From the NCBI GenBank assembly GCA_050260355.1, contig JBLNBZ010000002.1, forward strand, positions 1 through 7,114: a stretch of 7,114 nucleotides of DNA, in the 5' to 3' direction. The notes below the pieces were generated by a model. It made no database searches. It saw only the letters and a list, made by a program, of their open reading frames with translations, and was not told the origin of the DNA. This stretch comes from CADEFX01 sp050260355 (GTDB lineage: Bacteria > Pseudomonadota > Alphaproteobacteria > Rhizobiales > Hyphomicrobiaceae). A program made the translations under genes and the position numbers. Numbering within the stretch: the first letter of the stretch is position 1; every line of letters starts with the position of its first letter. Below are positions 1 through 6,353 of the stretch, one piece after another.

Positions 1-2
1 CA

Positions 3-335
3 ATGCCACGAAGCGCCCTGACATGGTTTCTCGCCGCGATGCTGCTCGGCCTGATCCTGCTGACCAACGGCTGCGCGACGGTGCAGACCCGAGATCCGGT
101 AGCGGTACACCGCGACAGCAACGTGGCCGTCGCCCTGTTCGCTGAGCCCTGCTCGAGCGCGAAGGTGCTGCGGTTCATCCCGGCCGAGATCGTAGCCGAC
201 TTCCGCTCCGCCTCAGTGCTGTGGCAGGGCAAGACGCTGGACGCATGCTGGTCGGCGATCGACGACGGCTCGCTGATCGTGGACGAGACGGGCGACTCGG
301 GCTTCATCCCGGTCAAGGGGCAGAGGAAGTTGTGA
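3..335 (+). CDS. Small phage lipoprotein of unknown function, first gene of the lysis cassette
   Basis: This 110-residue protein starts with a short basic n-region (MPRS) and a hydrophobic stretch at about residues 6-20. It ends in a lipobox-like LTNGC, with Cys24 as the predicted lipidated residue. Position -3 is Thr rather than the usual Leu, but Leu sits at -4. The mature part of about 87 residues has no further membrane segment, carries two cysteines (Cys50, Cys82) that could pair in the periplasm, and ends in an acidic then basic tail. It would be anchored to the periplasmic face of a membrane. I recognise no catalytic domain. Small lipoproteins of this general look occur beside phage lysis genes, but the role is not known to me; envelope protection, superinfection exclusion or a lysis accessory role are guesses. 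The start lies 2 bases inside the window, so its ribosome binding site is not visible. The holin begins 2 bases after its stop, implying co-translation. Confidence 0.8.
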   Translation: MPRSALTWFLAAMLLGLILLTNGCATVQTRDPVAVHRDSNVAVALFAEPCSSAKVLRFIPAEIVADFRSASVLWQGKTLDACWSAIDDGSLIVDETGDSGFIPVKGQRKL

Positions 336-337
336 CC

Positions 338-517
338 ATGAAGACCGAGATCACCTCCGAGGCGGTCAAGGCCGCCCCTCCGATTACGATCATGGGGCTC
401 GCGCACCTGAGCAACTGGACGATCAACGATGTCGTGATGGTGCTCACCGGCATCTATGTCGTGGCCCAGCTTTCATACCTGCTGTGGAAGTGGCGCCGTG
501 AGTCTCGCAGCAAATGA
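338..517 (+). CDS. Holin, T7 gp17.5-like (class II type)
   Basis: This 59-residue protein should sit in the inner membrane and set lysis timing by letting endolysin reach or become active in the periplasm. The N-terminus (EAVKAAPPIT at residues 8-17) strongly resembles the ELIKAAP segment of T7 gp17.5. It is followed by an amphipathic stretch with SNWTIND, one clear hydrophobic span at about residues 32-50, and a basic cytoplasmic tail (KWRRESRSK). Length and layout match T7-type holins of about 65 residues. I chose the ATG at 338 because AGAGGAAG lies at 322-329, 8 bases upstream, and the family-like N-terminus begins there; an upstream in-frame start at 221 would overlap most of the lipoprotein gene. 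Its TGA overlaps the endolysin ATG (ATGA at 514-517), a typical coupled lysis pair. With a signal-anchored endolysin as partner, this holin may need only to depolarise the membrane (inference). Confidence 0.88.
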   Translation: MKTEITSEAVKAAPPITIMGLAHLSNWTINDVVMVLTGIYVVAQLSYLLWKWRRESRSK

Positions 518-972
518 ACAGCCGCATTGTCGTCGCGGCGCTCTCCCTGAGCGCGGCGGGCTTCGTCGGAATCGCCTTGCAAGAGGGCTATACCGACGTG
601 GCCGTGGTGCCGGTCAAGGGCGACGTCCCGACGCTCGGCTTCGGCACGACCGAGGGCGTGAAGATGGGCGACCGGACAACCCCGCCGAAGGCGCTGGCTC
701 GCGCGCTGACCGACCTCTCGAAGTATGAGGGCGCGCTGAAGCGGTGCGTGACGGTGCCGCTGCATCAGTCCGAGTACGACGCCTACGCCTCGCTGGCCTA
801 CAACATCGGCCCGACGGCGTTCTGCAATTCGACGCTGGTGAAGCGGCTCAATGCTGGCGACTACTCCGGCGCGTGCGCGGAGATCAGCCGGTGGGACAAG
901 TTCAAGGGCAAGCCGCTTCCGGGGCTCACGAAGCGCCGGGCGCAGGAGCGGGCGATGTGCGAGGGGCGGTAA
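514..972 (+). CDS. Endolysin, phage lysozyme (GH24-like) with N-terminal signal-arrest-release segment
   Basis: This 152-residue muralytic enzyme would cut the glycan strands of peptidoglycan during host lysis. Residues 5-22 form a weakly hydrophobic segment rich in Ala, Ser and Gly, as in signal-arrest-release endolysins such as P1 Lyz and phage 21 R. Such enzymes are exported by Sec, stay tethered and are then released. Right after it comes the probable catalytic Glu24 in QEGY, then GDVPTLGFGTT (residues 36-46), which matches the TIGxGH core of T4/P22 lysozymes with Thr40 at the catalytic Thr position. The Asp found six residues before that Thr in T4 and P22 is absent (Val34); Asp37 is the nearest acid. 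The C-terminal half has the family's Q/SEYDAYxSLxYNIG and FCNSTLVKRLNAGDY motifs and a final RRAQER. Four cysteines (78, 104, 121, 149) could form periplasmic disulfides. The start overlaps the holin stop. Confidence 0.93.
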   Translation: MNSRIVVAALSLSAAGFVGIALQEGYTDVAVVPVKGDVPTLGFGTTEGVKMGDRTTPPKALARALTDLSKYEGALKRCVTVPLHQSEYDAYASLAYNIGPTAFCNSTLVKRLNAGDYSGACAEISRWDKFKGKPLPGLTKRRAQERAMCEGR

Positions 973-1076
973 TGGCGAGGATTCTGCAAGGCATTGGCGT
1001 CCTAGTGATCGGCGTGGCGGTGATCGTGTCGGCGCTTTACGCCTTCGGCGCGTGGTTGTTCGCGCAGGTGCATTGA
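972..1076 (+). CDS. 34-residue single-span membrane protein in the lysis cassette
   Basis: The start codon overlaps the endolysin stop (TAATG at 970-974). A good ribosome binding site, GAGGGG at 961-966, lies 5 bases upstream inside the endolysin gene. The peptide begins MARILQG and continues as a nearly unbroken hydrophobic helix at about residues 5-31 (VLVIGVAVIVSAL in its core), ending in FAQVH. That makes it one transmembrane span with a short basic N-terminus and almost no soluble part. Position between endolysin and spanins, the binding site and the clean hydrophobic profile support a real gene despite the small size. It could be a second holin or pinholin, an antiholin tuning lysis time, or another small inner-membrane lysis accessory; sequence alone cannot decide. 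The i-spanin start codon follows one base after its stop. Confidence 0.7.
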   Translation: MARILQGIGVLVIGVAVIVSALYAFGAWLFAQVH

Positions 1077-1077
1077 C

Positions 1078-1536
1078 GTGCTCCCCATAACTGCCTACGC
1101 CGCCGCAGGCGCCGCCGTGGTCATCCTCGGCCTCGGCGCCGCGGTGAAGGTGCAGACCGATCGCCTGGACACCTGCAAGGCCGCTCATGCCGCATTCGTG
1201 GCCCAGGTGAAGGCGGCGGGCGAGGCCGCCGAAGCCGCGGCCAAGGCCAAAGAGGCGGCAGACCGCAAGACCAAGGAGAGAGCCGATGCGACTCACAAGC
1301 GTGAGCTGGATCGCCTGCACGCTGCTTACGTCAGCATGCGCGACTCCCGTACCAGTACCGGCCTTGTGCCCCCCGCCGGCGCCGGCTCCAGAAGTCCTGA
1401 AGTCGCCTGCTACAAGCGGGCCGACCTTGATCGAGCGTTACGAGCGTTTGATTCAGGAGTTGCAGGACTCCTTGAAGCAGGAGATTCCGCGATAGCGGGA
1501 CTCAATACCGCCCGGCAGTGGGCGAGTGAACGATAA
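1078..1536 (+). CDS. Rz: i-spanin Rz (inner-membrane lysis spanin subunit)
   Basis: This 152-residue protein starts at GTG 1078, with CAGGTG at 1065-1070 placed 7 bases upstream. It has one N-terminal membrane anchor (about residues 5-23), then a long Ala/Lys/Glu-rich periplasmic helix (about 25-90) with strong coiled-coil character, a Pro/Gly-rich break (about 92-107), and a C-terminal helical tail from Cys111 to the end (CYKRADLDRALRAF, then GLNTARQW). This is the layout of Rz-type i-spanins. Together with Rz1 it would span the periplasm and disrupt the outer membrane, probably by membrane fusion, in the last step of lysis. The nested Rz1 gene in the +1 frame confirms the assignment. Cys33 and Cys111 may form intermolecular disulfides, which is inference. 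It follows the 34-residue membrane protein by one base. Confidence 0.92.
   Translation: MLPITAYAAAGAAVVILGLGAAVKVQTDRLDTCKAAHAAFVAQVKAAGEAAEAAAKAKEAADRKTKERADATHKRELDRLHAAYVSMRDSRTSTGLVPPAGAGSRSPEVACYKRADLDRALRAFDSGVAGLLEAGDSAIAGLNTARQWASER
1273..1278 (+). promoter_or_regulatory. Ribosome binding site for nested Rz1
   Basis: AAGGAG stands 7 bases before the Rz1 ATG at 1286, inside Rz codons for the coiled coil (the Thr-Lys-Glu region). It is one of the strongest binding sites in the window and decides the Rz1 start. Confidence 0.8.
1286..1495 (+). CDS. Rz1: o-spanin Rz1 (outer-membrane lipoprotein) nested inside Rz
   Basis: This 69-residue lipoprotein lies entirely inside the Rz gene in the +1 frame. 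It has a short signal peptide (MRLTSVSWIACTLL), a lipobox-like LTSAC with lipidated Cys18, and then a proline-rich region (PVPVPALCPPPAPAPE at residues 21-36) characteristic of Rz1 proteins. It ends in a short charged helix (about 47-66) that could pair with the Rz C-terminus. The predicted mature protein is about 52 residues, within the usual Rz1 size range, and a second cysteine (Cys28) may allow covalent dimers. It would sit on the periplasmic face of the outer membrane and bind Rz across the periplasm. A near-ideal binding site, AAGGAG at 1273-1278, lies 7 bases before its ATG, showing that it is translated independently within the Rz reading frame. Confidence 0.93.
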   Translation: MRLTSVSWIACTLLTSACATPVPVPALCPPPAPAPEVLKSPATSGPTLIERYERLIQELQDSLKQEIPR

Positions 1537-1548
1537 AAAGAGGTGAGC

Positions 1549-1737
1549 GTGAACGAGAAGAAGGAGAGCGGGTATTTCCCGCTGCCGCAGCGCAAGTTTT
1601 GCGTGTCGCCGAATCACAGCTTCCCGACGGCGCTTTATATCCCGCCGGGGCAGGGCTACCGCCACGTATGCCCCGAGTGCGGGCATGAGACGGTTGCGTA
1701 TGGCTCAATGGTCAGCCTCGGAGAGTTCGTGTGCTGA
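1549..1737 (+). CDS. Small CxxC zinc-ribbon-like phage protein, function unknown
   Basis: From GTG 1549 this encodes 62 residues. An in-frame GTG at 1543 would add two residues (M-S), but the AAAGAGG stretch at 1537-1543 is better placed for the start at 1549. The central part has IPPGQGY followed by HVCPECGHET (residues 39-48), a typical CxxC knuckle. Together with Cys18, His23, His46 or the terminal Cys62 it could bind one zinc ion. There is no membrane segment or signal peptide, so it is probably cytoplasmic. Small proteins with a CPxCGH motif are scattered among phage genomes without a clear function. It begins 12 bases after Rz and overlaps the next gene by seven bases (GTGCTGA), so it belongs to the same transcript. 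The function is not recognised. Confidence 0.72.
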   Translation: MNEKKESGYFPLPQRKFCVSPNHSFPTALYIPPGQGYRHVCPECGHETVAYGSMVSLGEFVC

Positions 1738-1907
1738 CCCCGAACGACATCCCGGCGCCGTGCCACATGCGCCCGGCACCCGTTGCGCGCTTGCCGAATG
1801 ACCATGCGCCCGCAGTCTCGGTGATGCCCGAGTTCCAGTACACGGCACCCGCCGAATCCCTGGACGCCCACGGCGCCCATCTGTGGGAGGAGGCGGTCGA
1901 GGTATGA
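1731..1907 (+). CDS. 58-residue hypothetical phage protein upstream of the small terminase
   Basis: The reading frame from GTG 1731 to TGA 1907 encodes 58 residues. It starts with LTPNDIPAPCHMRPAP, is rich in proline, alanine and histidine in the first half, and ends in an acidic helix (HLWEEAVEV). A well-spaced GGAG at 1720-1723 lies 7 bases upstream. The start overlaps the end of the preceding gene (GTGCTGA) and the stop overlaps the TerS start (ATGA at 1904-1907), so the frame exactly bridges two real genes. That tight fit is the main evidence that it is translated. It has no recognisable domain, membrane segment or signal peptide. It might exist mainly to couple TerS translation to the upstream genes, or be a small accessory protein. 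Confidence 0.62.
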   Translation: MLTPNDIPAPCHMRPAPVARLPNDHAPAVSVMPEFQYTAPAESLDAHGAHLWEEAVEV

Positions 1908-2527
1908 AAGCGAAAAAGCGCCCCAAGGCCGGCACGTCCAAGGCTGAAGCCGCCAAGCGCCGCGCGCTGTTCGTCGAGGCGTATATCGCCAATGGCGGGA
2001 ACGCGACGCAGGCTGCGATTACGGCCGGGTACAGTGAGAAATCGGCGCGCAGGATAGGCACGCGCCTGTCCACGGATGTCCACATCAGCGCCGAGATTGA
2101 AACCCGCCGCGCGCAAGCCATTGCGCAGGCAGAAGAAAGCACTGGACTGACGATACGCGGCGTGCTGAAAGAGCTCGCCGGCATCGTGCATAGCGACCTG
2201 CGCGGCGCGTTCAATTCGGAGTCCGGCGCGTTGCTGGCCCCGAAGGATTGGCCGGACAGCGTTGCTCGCTCAATCGCGTCGGTCAAGGTTGTTGAGATGG
2301 CTGGTGGCATGGCGATTGGTGGCGAGGCCGGCGCATCTCACGTCCCGATGTACACGAAGGAAGTGAAGCTGTGGGACAAGAATAGCGCCATCGACAAGGC
2401 CATGAAGTATCTCGGCCTGTACGAGAAGGACAACGAGCAGAAGCCCGCAGCGGCCGTGCTGATGCCGGGCGTGCGAACCGTCAAGTTCGAGCCGATCAAG
2501 GGGCGGAGCAAAACCGCCAGCGCGTAA
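1904..2527 (+). CDS. terS: Terminase small subunit (Terminase_2-like)
   Basis: This 207-residue protein would recognise the phage packaging site and load TerL onto DNA. A basic N-terminus (KAKKRPK) is followed by RALFVEAYIANGGNATQAAI (residues 20-39) and AGYSEKSARRIGTRL (41-55). This is the helix-turn-helix signature of the Terminase_2 family, where TAAxxAGYS-type sequences are typical. Residues 60-100 form helices suited to oligomerisation, and the segment near 155-173 (KLWDKNSAIDKAMKYLGLY) is the conserved family tail that precedes the TerL-contact region. The start at ATG 1904 overlaps the previous stop and has GGGAGGAGG at 1885-1893; a GTG at 1883 would add seven glycine/arginine-rich residues and is less likely. 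TerL starts 3 bases after its stop. In P22 the pac site lies inside the small-subunit gene; whether that holds here cannot be told. Confidence 0.9.
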   Translation: MKAKKRPKAGTSKAEAAKRRALFVEAYIANGGNATQAAITAGYSEKSARRIGTRLSTDVHISAEIETRRAQAIAQAEESTGLTIRGVLKELAGIVHSDLRGAFNSESGALLAPKDWPDSVARSIASVKVVEMAGGMAIGGEAGASHVPMYTKEVKLWDKNSAIDKAMKYLGLYEKDNEQKPAAAVLMPGVRTVKFEPIKGRSKTASA

Positions 2528-2530
2528 GCC

Positions 2531-4114
2531 ATGACCGAAACGGTTGTGGTCGACGAGGAGCGTTACAACTACTCGTACCTGCAGGACATGCTCGCGGCGC
2601 TGGAAACGGCGTCGATGAAGCAGGCGATCGAGTATTACGGCTGGGTCGAAGAAGGCGGTAAGAACGCCCACATGGGCGACGACTGGCTGTATGCCGAGCT
2701 CGGGCGCTGCGACCTGTTCTACCTGCTGGTGCGGCTGCTCAAGCGCGAGGACGCGGTACACCCGTGGCTGTATGCCCGGTGCCGAGAGGTCGAGAGGTCA
2801 CCCGACGATCACCTGGATCTGTGGTCGCGGGAGCACTACAAGTCCACGATCATCACCTTCGCGCTGACGATTCAGGACATCCTGCGCGACCCCGAGGTGA
2901 CGGTCGGCATCTTCTCGCACACGCGACCGATCGCAAAGGCGTTTCTGCGCCAGATCAAGCGCGAGTTCGAGTCGAACGAGACGCTGAAGGCGCTCTACCC
3001 GGGCGTGCTGTGGCAGAACCCGAAGACCGAGGCGCCGAAGTGGTCCGAGGACGAAGGCATCATCGTCCGGCGCAAGAGCAACCCGAAAGAGGCGACGGTC
3101 GAAGCCTGGGGGCTCGTGGACGGGCAGCCGACGTCCAAGCACTTCCGTGAGCTGATCTACGACGACGTGGTGACGCGCGAATCGGTCAACACGCCCGACA
3201 TGATCCAGAAGACGACCGAAGCCCTCGAGCTTTCCTACTCGCTGGGCAGTGACGGCGGGGTGCGTCGGTTCGTCGGCACGCGGTACCACTTCAACGACAC
3301 GTACCGCACCGTGATGGAGCGGGGCACGGCCAAGCCGCGCATTTACCCGGCGACCGTCGACGGCGAGGTGACGGGCGAGCCGGTCTTGCTGGACCGCGAG
3401 ACGCTGGTCAAGAAGCGTCGCGACATGGGCGTTTACACCTTTGGATGCCAGATGATGCAGAACCCACGGGCCGATGCGACGCAAGGCTTTCGGCGTGAGT
3501 GGCTGCAGTACTGGACGCCGGACAAGGGTGCGGGACTCAACAAGTATCTGCTGGTGGATCCCGCCAACTCGAAGAAGGCGAGCGCCGATTACACCGCGAT
3601 CTGGGTGGTGGGACTCGGCCCCGACGAGAACTTCTATGTGCTGGACATCGTGCGCGACCGGCTGAATCTCACCGAGCGCACGGCGCGCGTCATTGCGCTG
3701 CATCGCAAGTGGAAGCCGATCGAGACGCGCTACGAGGAATACGGGCTGCAGGCCGACATCGAGCACATCCAGGGCGAGATGGACCGGCTGAAGTACCGCT
3801 TCAAGATCACGAAGGTCGGCGGTCGCGTGCGGAAAGAGGAGCGCATCAAGCGCCTCATCCCGCTGTTCGAGGCGAATCGCATCATCCTGCCGCATTCGCT
3901 GCACATCACGACGGCCGACGGCGAGACGAAGGACATGGTTCACGAGTTCGTCGAGCAGGAATACATGGCGTTCCCGGTGCCCGTGCATGACGACATGCTG
4001 GACGACCTGGCGCGCATTGCCGAGCCCGAACTGACGCTGCAATGGCCGGCGAAGGAAGACCCGATGCCCGAAATCACACCCTATGCCCCGCTCGACAACG
4101 GCATGGGCCTCTAA
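2531..4114 (+). CDS. terL: Terminase large subunit (ATPase and headful/cos nuclease)
   Basis: This 527-residue packaging motor has both expected domains. The N-terminal ATPase has a variant Walker A, SREHYKST at residues 99-106 with Lys104; Walker B ELIYDD at 207-212 with the catalytic acid at Asp211/Asp212; and a coupling motif VGTRYH at 248-253. The C-terminal RNase H-like nuclease has LLVDPANSKK (Asp343) and ADYTAI (Asp353), a second acid at Glu402/Glu403 in RYEEYG, and HDDMLDDLAR at 486-495 supplying the last metal ligands. It pumps DNA into the prohead through the portal and cuts the concatemer. Length is normal for the family. The start at ATG 2531 has a weak binding site, but it lies 3 bases after the TerS stop, which suggests coupling. 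The large-terminase assignment is firm; whether packaging is headful or site-specific cannot be read from the sequence. Confidence 0.96.
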   Translation: MTETVVVDEERYNYSYLQDMLAALETASMKQAIEYYGWVEEGGKNAHMGDDWLYAELGRCDLFYLLVRLLKREDAVHPWLYARCREVERSPDDHLDLWSREHYKSTIITFALTIQDILRDPEVTVGIFSHTRPIAKAFLRQIKREFESNETLKALYPGVLWQNPKTEAPKWSEDEGIIVRRKSNPKEATVEAWGLVDGQPTSKHFRELIYDDVVTRESVNTPDMIQKTTEALELSYSLGSDGGVRRFVGTRYHFNDTYRTVMERGTAKPRIYPATVDGEVTGEPVLLDRETLVKKRRDMGVYTFGCQMMQNPRADATQGFRREWLQYWTPDKGAGLNKYLLVDPANSKKASADYTAIWVVGLGPDENFYVLDIVRDRLNLTERTARVIALHRKWKPIETRYEEYGLQADIEHIQGEMDRLKYRFKITKVGGRVRKEERIKRLIPLFEANRIILPHSLHITTADGETKDMVHEFVEQEYMAFPVPVHDDMLDDLARIAEPELTLQWPAKEDPMPEITPYAPLDNGMGL

Positions 4115-4121
4115 GGACAGC

Positions 4122-6353
4122 ATGGACGCCATCTACAACGATCAGACCGTCGGCGCGATGCCCGAGGAGCAGTCGCCCGAGGAACTGGCGCAACTGCAAC
4201 GGCTGGCGCGGCTGGACGCGCTCGGCCAAGCGCTCACGGCGAAGCGCAAGGCCGCGATCAACGGCCGCGCGCAGTCCGGCATCGAGCAGGTGTGGCTCGA
4301 GGACGAGGACGCCTATGACGGTATCGACGACGCGAACCGCCACCAGGAAGCGAGCGGGCGGGTGCGGTTCAACAAGCCGTCTTCGACTTCCGGCACGCTG
4401 GTCGAGGCGCCGAAGCCGGACGTCACGCGCTCGGTCATCCTGCCGAACATCACCGGCCCTTACGTGGATATCTGGGCGGCGAGCATTTCGGACATGCTGC
4501 TGCCCTCGGACGACTGGCCGTTCGGGCTGGATCCGACGCCGATGCCCGAGCTCGTGTCGATGGTCGAGCAACTGGAGCAGATGGCGCCGGATCAGCCGGT
4601 GCAGATTCCCGGGCAGCAGCTCACGGCCGCCGCGGAAGCCGTCAAGCGCGCGACCGCGGAGATGGACAAGGCCAAGAAGTGCGCCGAGAAGGCCGAGACG
4701 CGCATCAAGGACTGGCTCACCGAATGCCAGTGGCACGGCGAAGTGCGACGCATGCTGGACGATGCCGCGCGCATCGGCACCGGCGTGCTGAAAGGGCCGT
4801 TCCCGGTCAAGCGCAAGCAGAACGTCTGGAAGAAGCGCGAGGACGGCGTGCAGGAACTCATCGTCAACGAGGAGATCAAGCCCGCTTCGCGCCGCATCGA
4901 CCCGTGGAACTGCTACCCGGACCCGTCCTGCGGCGAGGACATCCACAACGGCTCGTATTTCTGGGAGCGCGACGACATCACCTGCAAGACCCTGCAGGAT
5001 CTCCGCGGCACCCCGGACTACATCGACAGCCAGATCGAAGCCTGCCTTCAGGAAGGGCCGATCAAGGCGATCGCCCCGGCCGAGCAGCGCAAGGCCGAGA
5101 CGCGCGTCAGCGAAGATACCCCGTTCGAGGTGTGGTACTACACCGGGGCGGTGGAGCGCGAAGACCTGGAGGCTGCCGGCTGTGATTGCAGCGAGATCGA
5201 CGGCAAGTACGTGGCGATTCCCGCCATCCTGACGATGGTCAACGACCGCGTGATCCGGGCCTCGCTCAACCCGCTGGACAACGGCAAGTTCCCCTACGAC
5301 TTCATGGTGTGCCGCAAGCGCGCCGGCATGCCGTGGGGGCAAGGGATTGCAAGGCAGATCCGGCCCTCGCAGCGCATTATCACCGCCTGCACCCGAGCCC
5401 TGATGGAGAACGCCGGGCTTTCTGCAAGGCCGATGCTCGCCGTGCTGCGCAAGGTGCTCGAGCCGGTCGACGGGAACTGGAACCTGTACGGCGGCAAGGT
5501 GTTCACGGTCAAGGCTGATGCGGACGTCGCCGAGGCGAAGCACGCGATACAGGCCATCACGATCGACAGCCGGCAGGTGGAGCTGCTCAACATCATTCAG
5601 TTCGCGCTGAAGATGGCCGAGGACATCACCGGCATGCCTCTGATTCTTCAGGGTCAGCAGGGGAAAGCCCCGGACACCGTGGGCGGGCTGCAAATCCTCA
5701 ATCAGAACGCATCGACGACCCGCCGGCGTGTCGCGCGCATGTTCGACTACAGCGTGATCGAGCCGCACGTCACCCGGTACTACGAGTGGCTGCAGCAGTA
5801 CGGCGAGGACGAGGAAGAAAAGGGGCTGTTCGTGGTGGACGCCCGGGCCTCGACGGTGTTGGTCGAGCGCGACATCCAGAGCCAGGAGCTCGCTCAGATG
5901 GGCGGACTGGTGACGAATCCGGTGTTCGGAAAAGACCCGAAGAAGTGGATCAACGAGGCGCTGCGCGCCCGCCGCATCGACCCGGAGAAGCTGGACTACG
6001 ACGACGAGGAGTGGAAGCAGATCGTCGAGAACATGGCGAAGGGGCCGCAGGATCCGCGTCTCGCCGTGGCGCAGTTCAAGGCGCAGGTCGACGAGCGGCT
6101 GAAGCAGATGGACCTTGCCTTCGAGCAACAGGAAAACGCCAAGGACCGCGCGCTCGAGATGTGGCAGACGCAGGTCGATCAGGCGGTGGCGCAGGCCGGC
6201 GATCTCGCCGAGCTCAAGCGCACACTCGCCGACACCAGCATGAAACTGCGGACGCAGTTGCAGCTCTCGCGTGAGAGCGGCGCCCGGCAGATGATGAAGC
6301 CGCCGACGGAGCCGGCGGGCAGGGCTCAACCTGGGCGCGCTTTCCAGCAGTAG
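4122..6353 (+). CDS. Portal protein (head-to-tail connector), P22-sized
   Basis: This 743-residue protein is expected to form the dodecameric ring at one capsid vertex, through which TerL drives DNA. Support comes from its position directly after TerL, its length (close to the 725-residue P22 gp1), and an all-alpha/beta layout without signal or membrane segments. An N-terminal helical part contains VILPNITGPYVDIWAASISDMLLP (residues 105-128 overall). A central region has PWNCYPDPSC (261-270). Next come IRPSQRIITACTRALMENAG (413-432), and a segment at about 484-545 (MAEDITGMP at 498-506, then TVGGLQILNQNAS) that is typical of podoviral portals. A long Gln/Glu/Arg-rich helix at about 645-718 probably forms the C-terminal barrel. 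I prefer ATG 4122, with AAGGA at 4113-4117; ATG 4083 would add 13 residues overlapping TerL. Short repetitive Pro/Gly/Arg residues end the protein. Confidence 0.88.
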   Translation: MDAIYNDQTVGAMPEEQSPEELAQLQRLARLDALGQALTAKRKAAINGRAQSGIEQVWLEDEDAYDGIDDANRHQEASGRVRFNKPSSTSGTLVEAPKPDVTRSVILPNITGPYVDIWAASISDMLLPSDDWPFGLDPTPMPELVSMVEQLEQMAPDQPVQIPGQQLTAAAEAVKRATAEMDKAKKCAEKAETRIKDWLTECQWHGEVRRMLDDAARIGTGVLKGPFPVKRKQNVWKKREDGVQELIVNEEIKPASRRIDPWNCYPDPSCGEDIHNGSYFWERDDITCKTLQDLRGTPDYIDSQIEACLQEGPIKAIAPAEQRKAETRVSEDTPFEVWYYTGAVEREDLEAAGCDCSEIDGKYVAIPAILTMVNDRVIRASLNPLDNGKFPYDFMVCRKRAGMPWGQGIARQIRPSQRIITACTRALMENAGLSARPMLAVLRKVLEPVDGNWNLYGGKVFTVKADADVAEAKHAIQAITIDSRQVELLNIIQFALKMAEDITGMPLILQGQQGKAPDTVGGLQILNQNASTTRRRVARMFDYSVIEPHVTRYYEWLQQYGEDEEEKGLFVVDARASTVLVERDIQSQELAQMGGLVTNPVFGKDPKKWINEALRARRIDPEKLDYDDEEWKQIVENMAKGPQDPRLAVAQFKAQVDERLKQMDLAFEQQENAKDRALEMWQTQVDQAVAQAGDLAELKRTLADTSMKLRTQLQLSRESGARQMMKPPTEPAGRAQPGRAFQQ

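Noticed and set aside
1487..1498. CCGC-GATA-GCGG hairpin over the Rz1 stop codon
   Set aside because: A 4-bp stem is expected by chance at this GC content and has no supporting context.
1509..1524. Possible hairpin (CGCCC and GGGCG) near the end of Rz as a terminator
   Set aside because: The stem is only 5 bp, lies inside the Rz coding region and has no T-run; the downstream genes look co-transcribed.
1883..1903. Upstream GTG for the small terminase adding seven residues
   Set aside because: The extra residues are Gly/Arg-rich because they are the ribosome binding site read in frame; ATG 1904 is correctly spaced from it.
1904..2527. Packaging (pac or cos) site inside terS
   Set aside because: It is plausible by analogy with P22, but no repeat or motif in the gene stands out enough to assign one.
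4083..4121. Upstream ATG that would extend the portal by 13 residues
   Set aside because: It overlaps the end of TerL without a good binding site, while ATG 4122 has AAGGA just upstream and follows the TerL stop by 7 bases.
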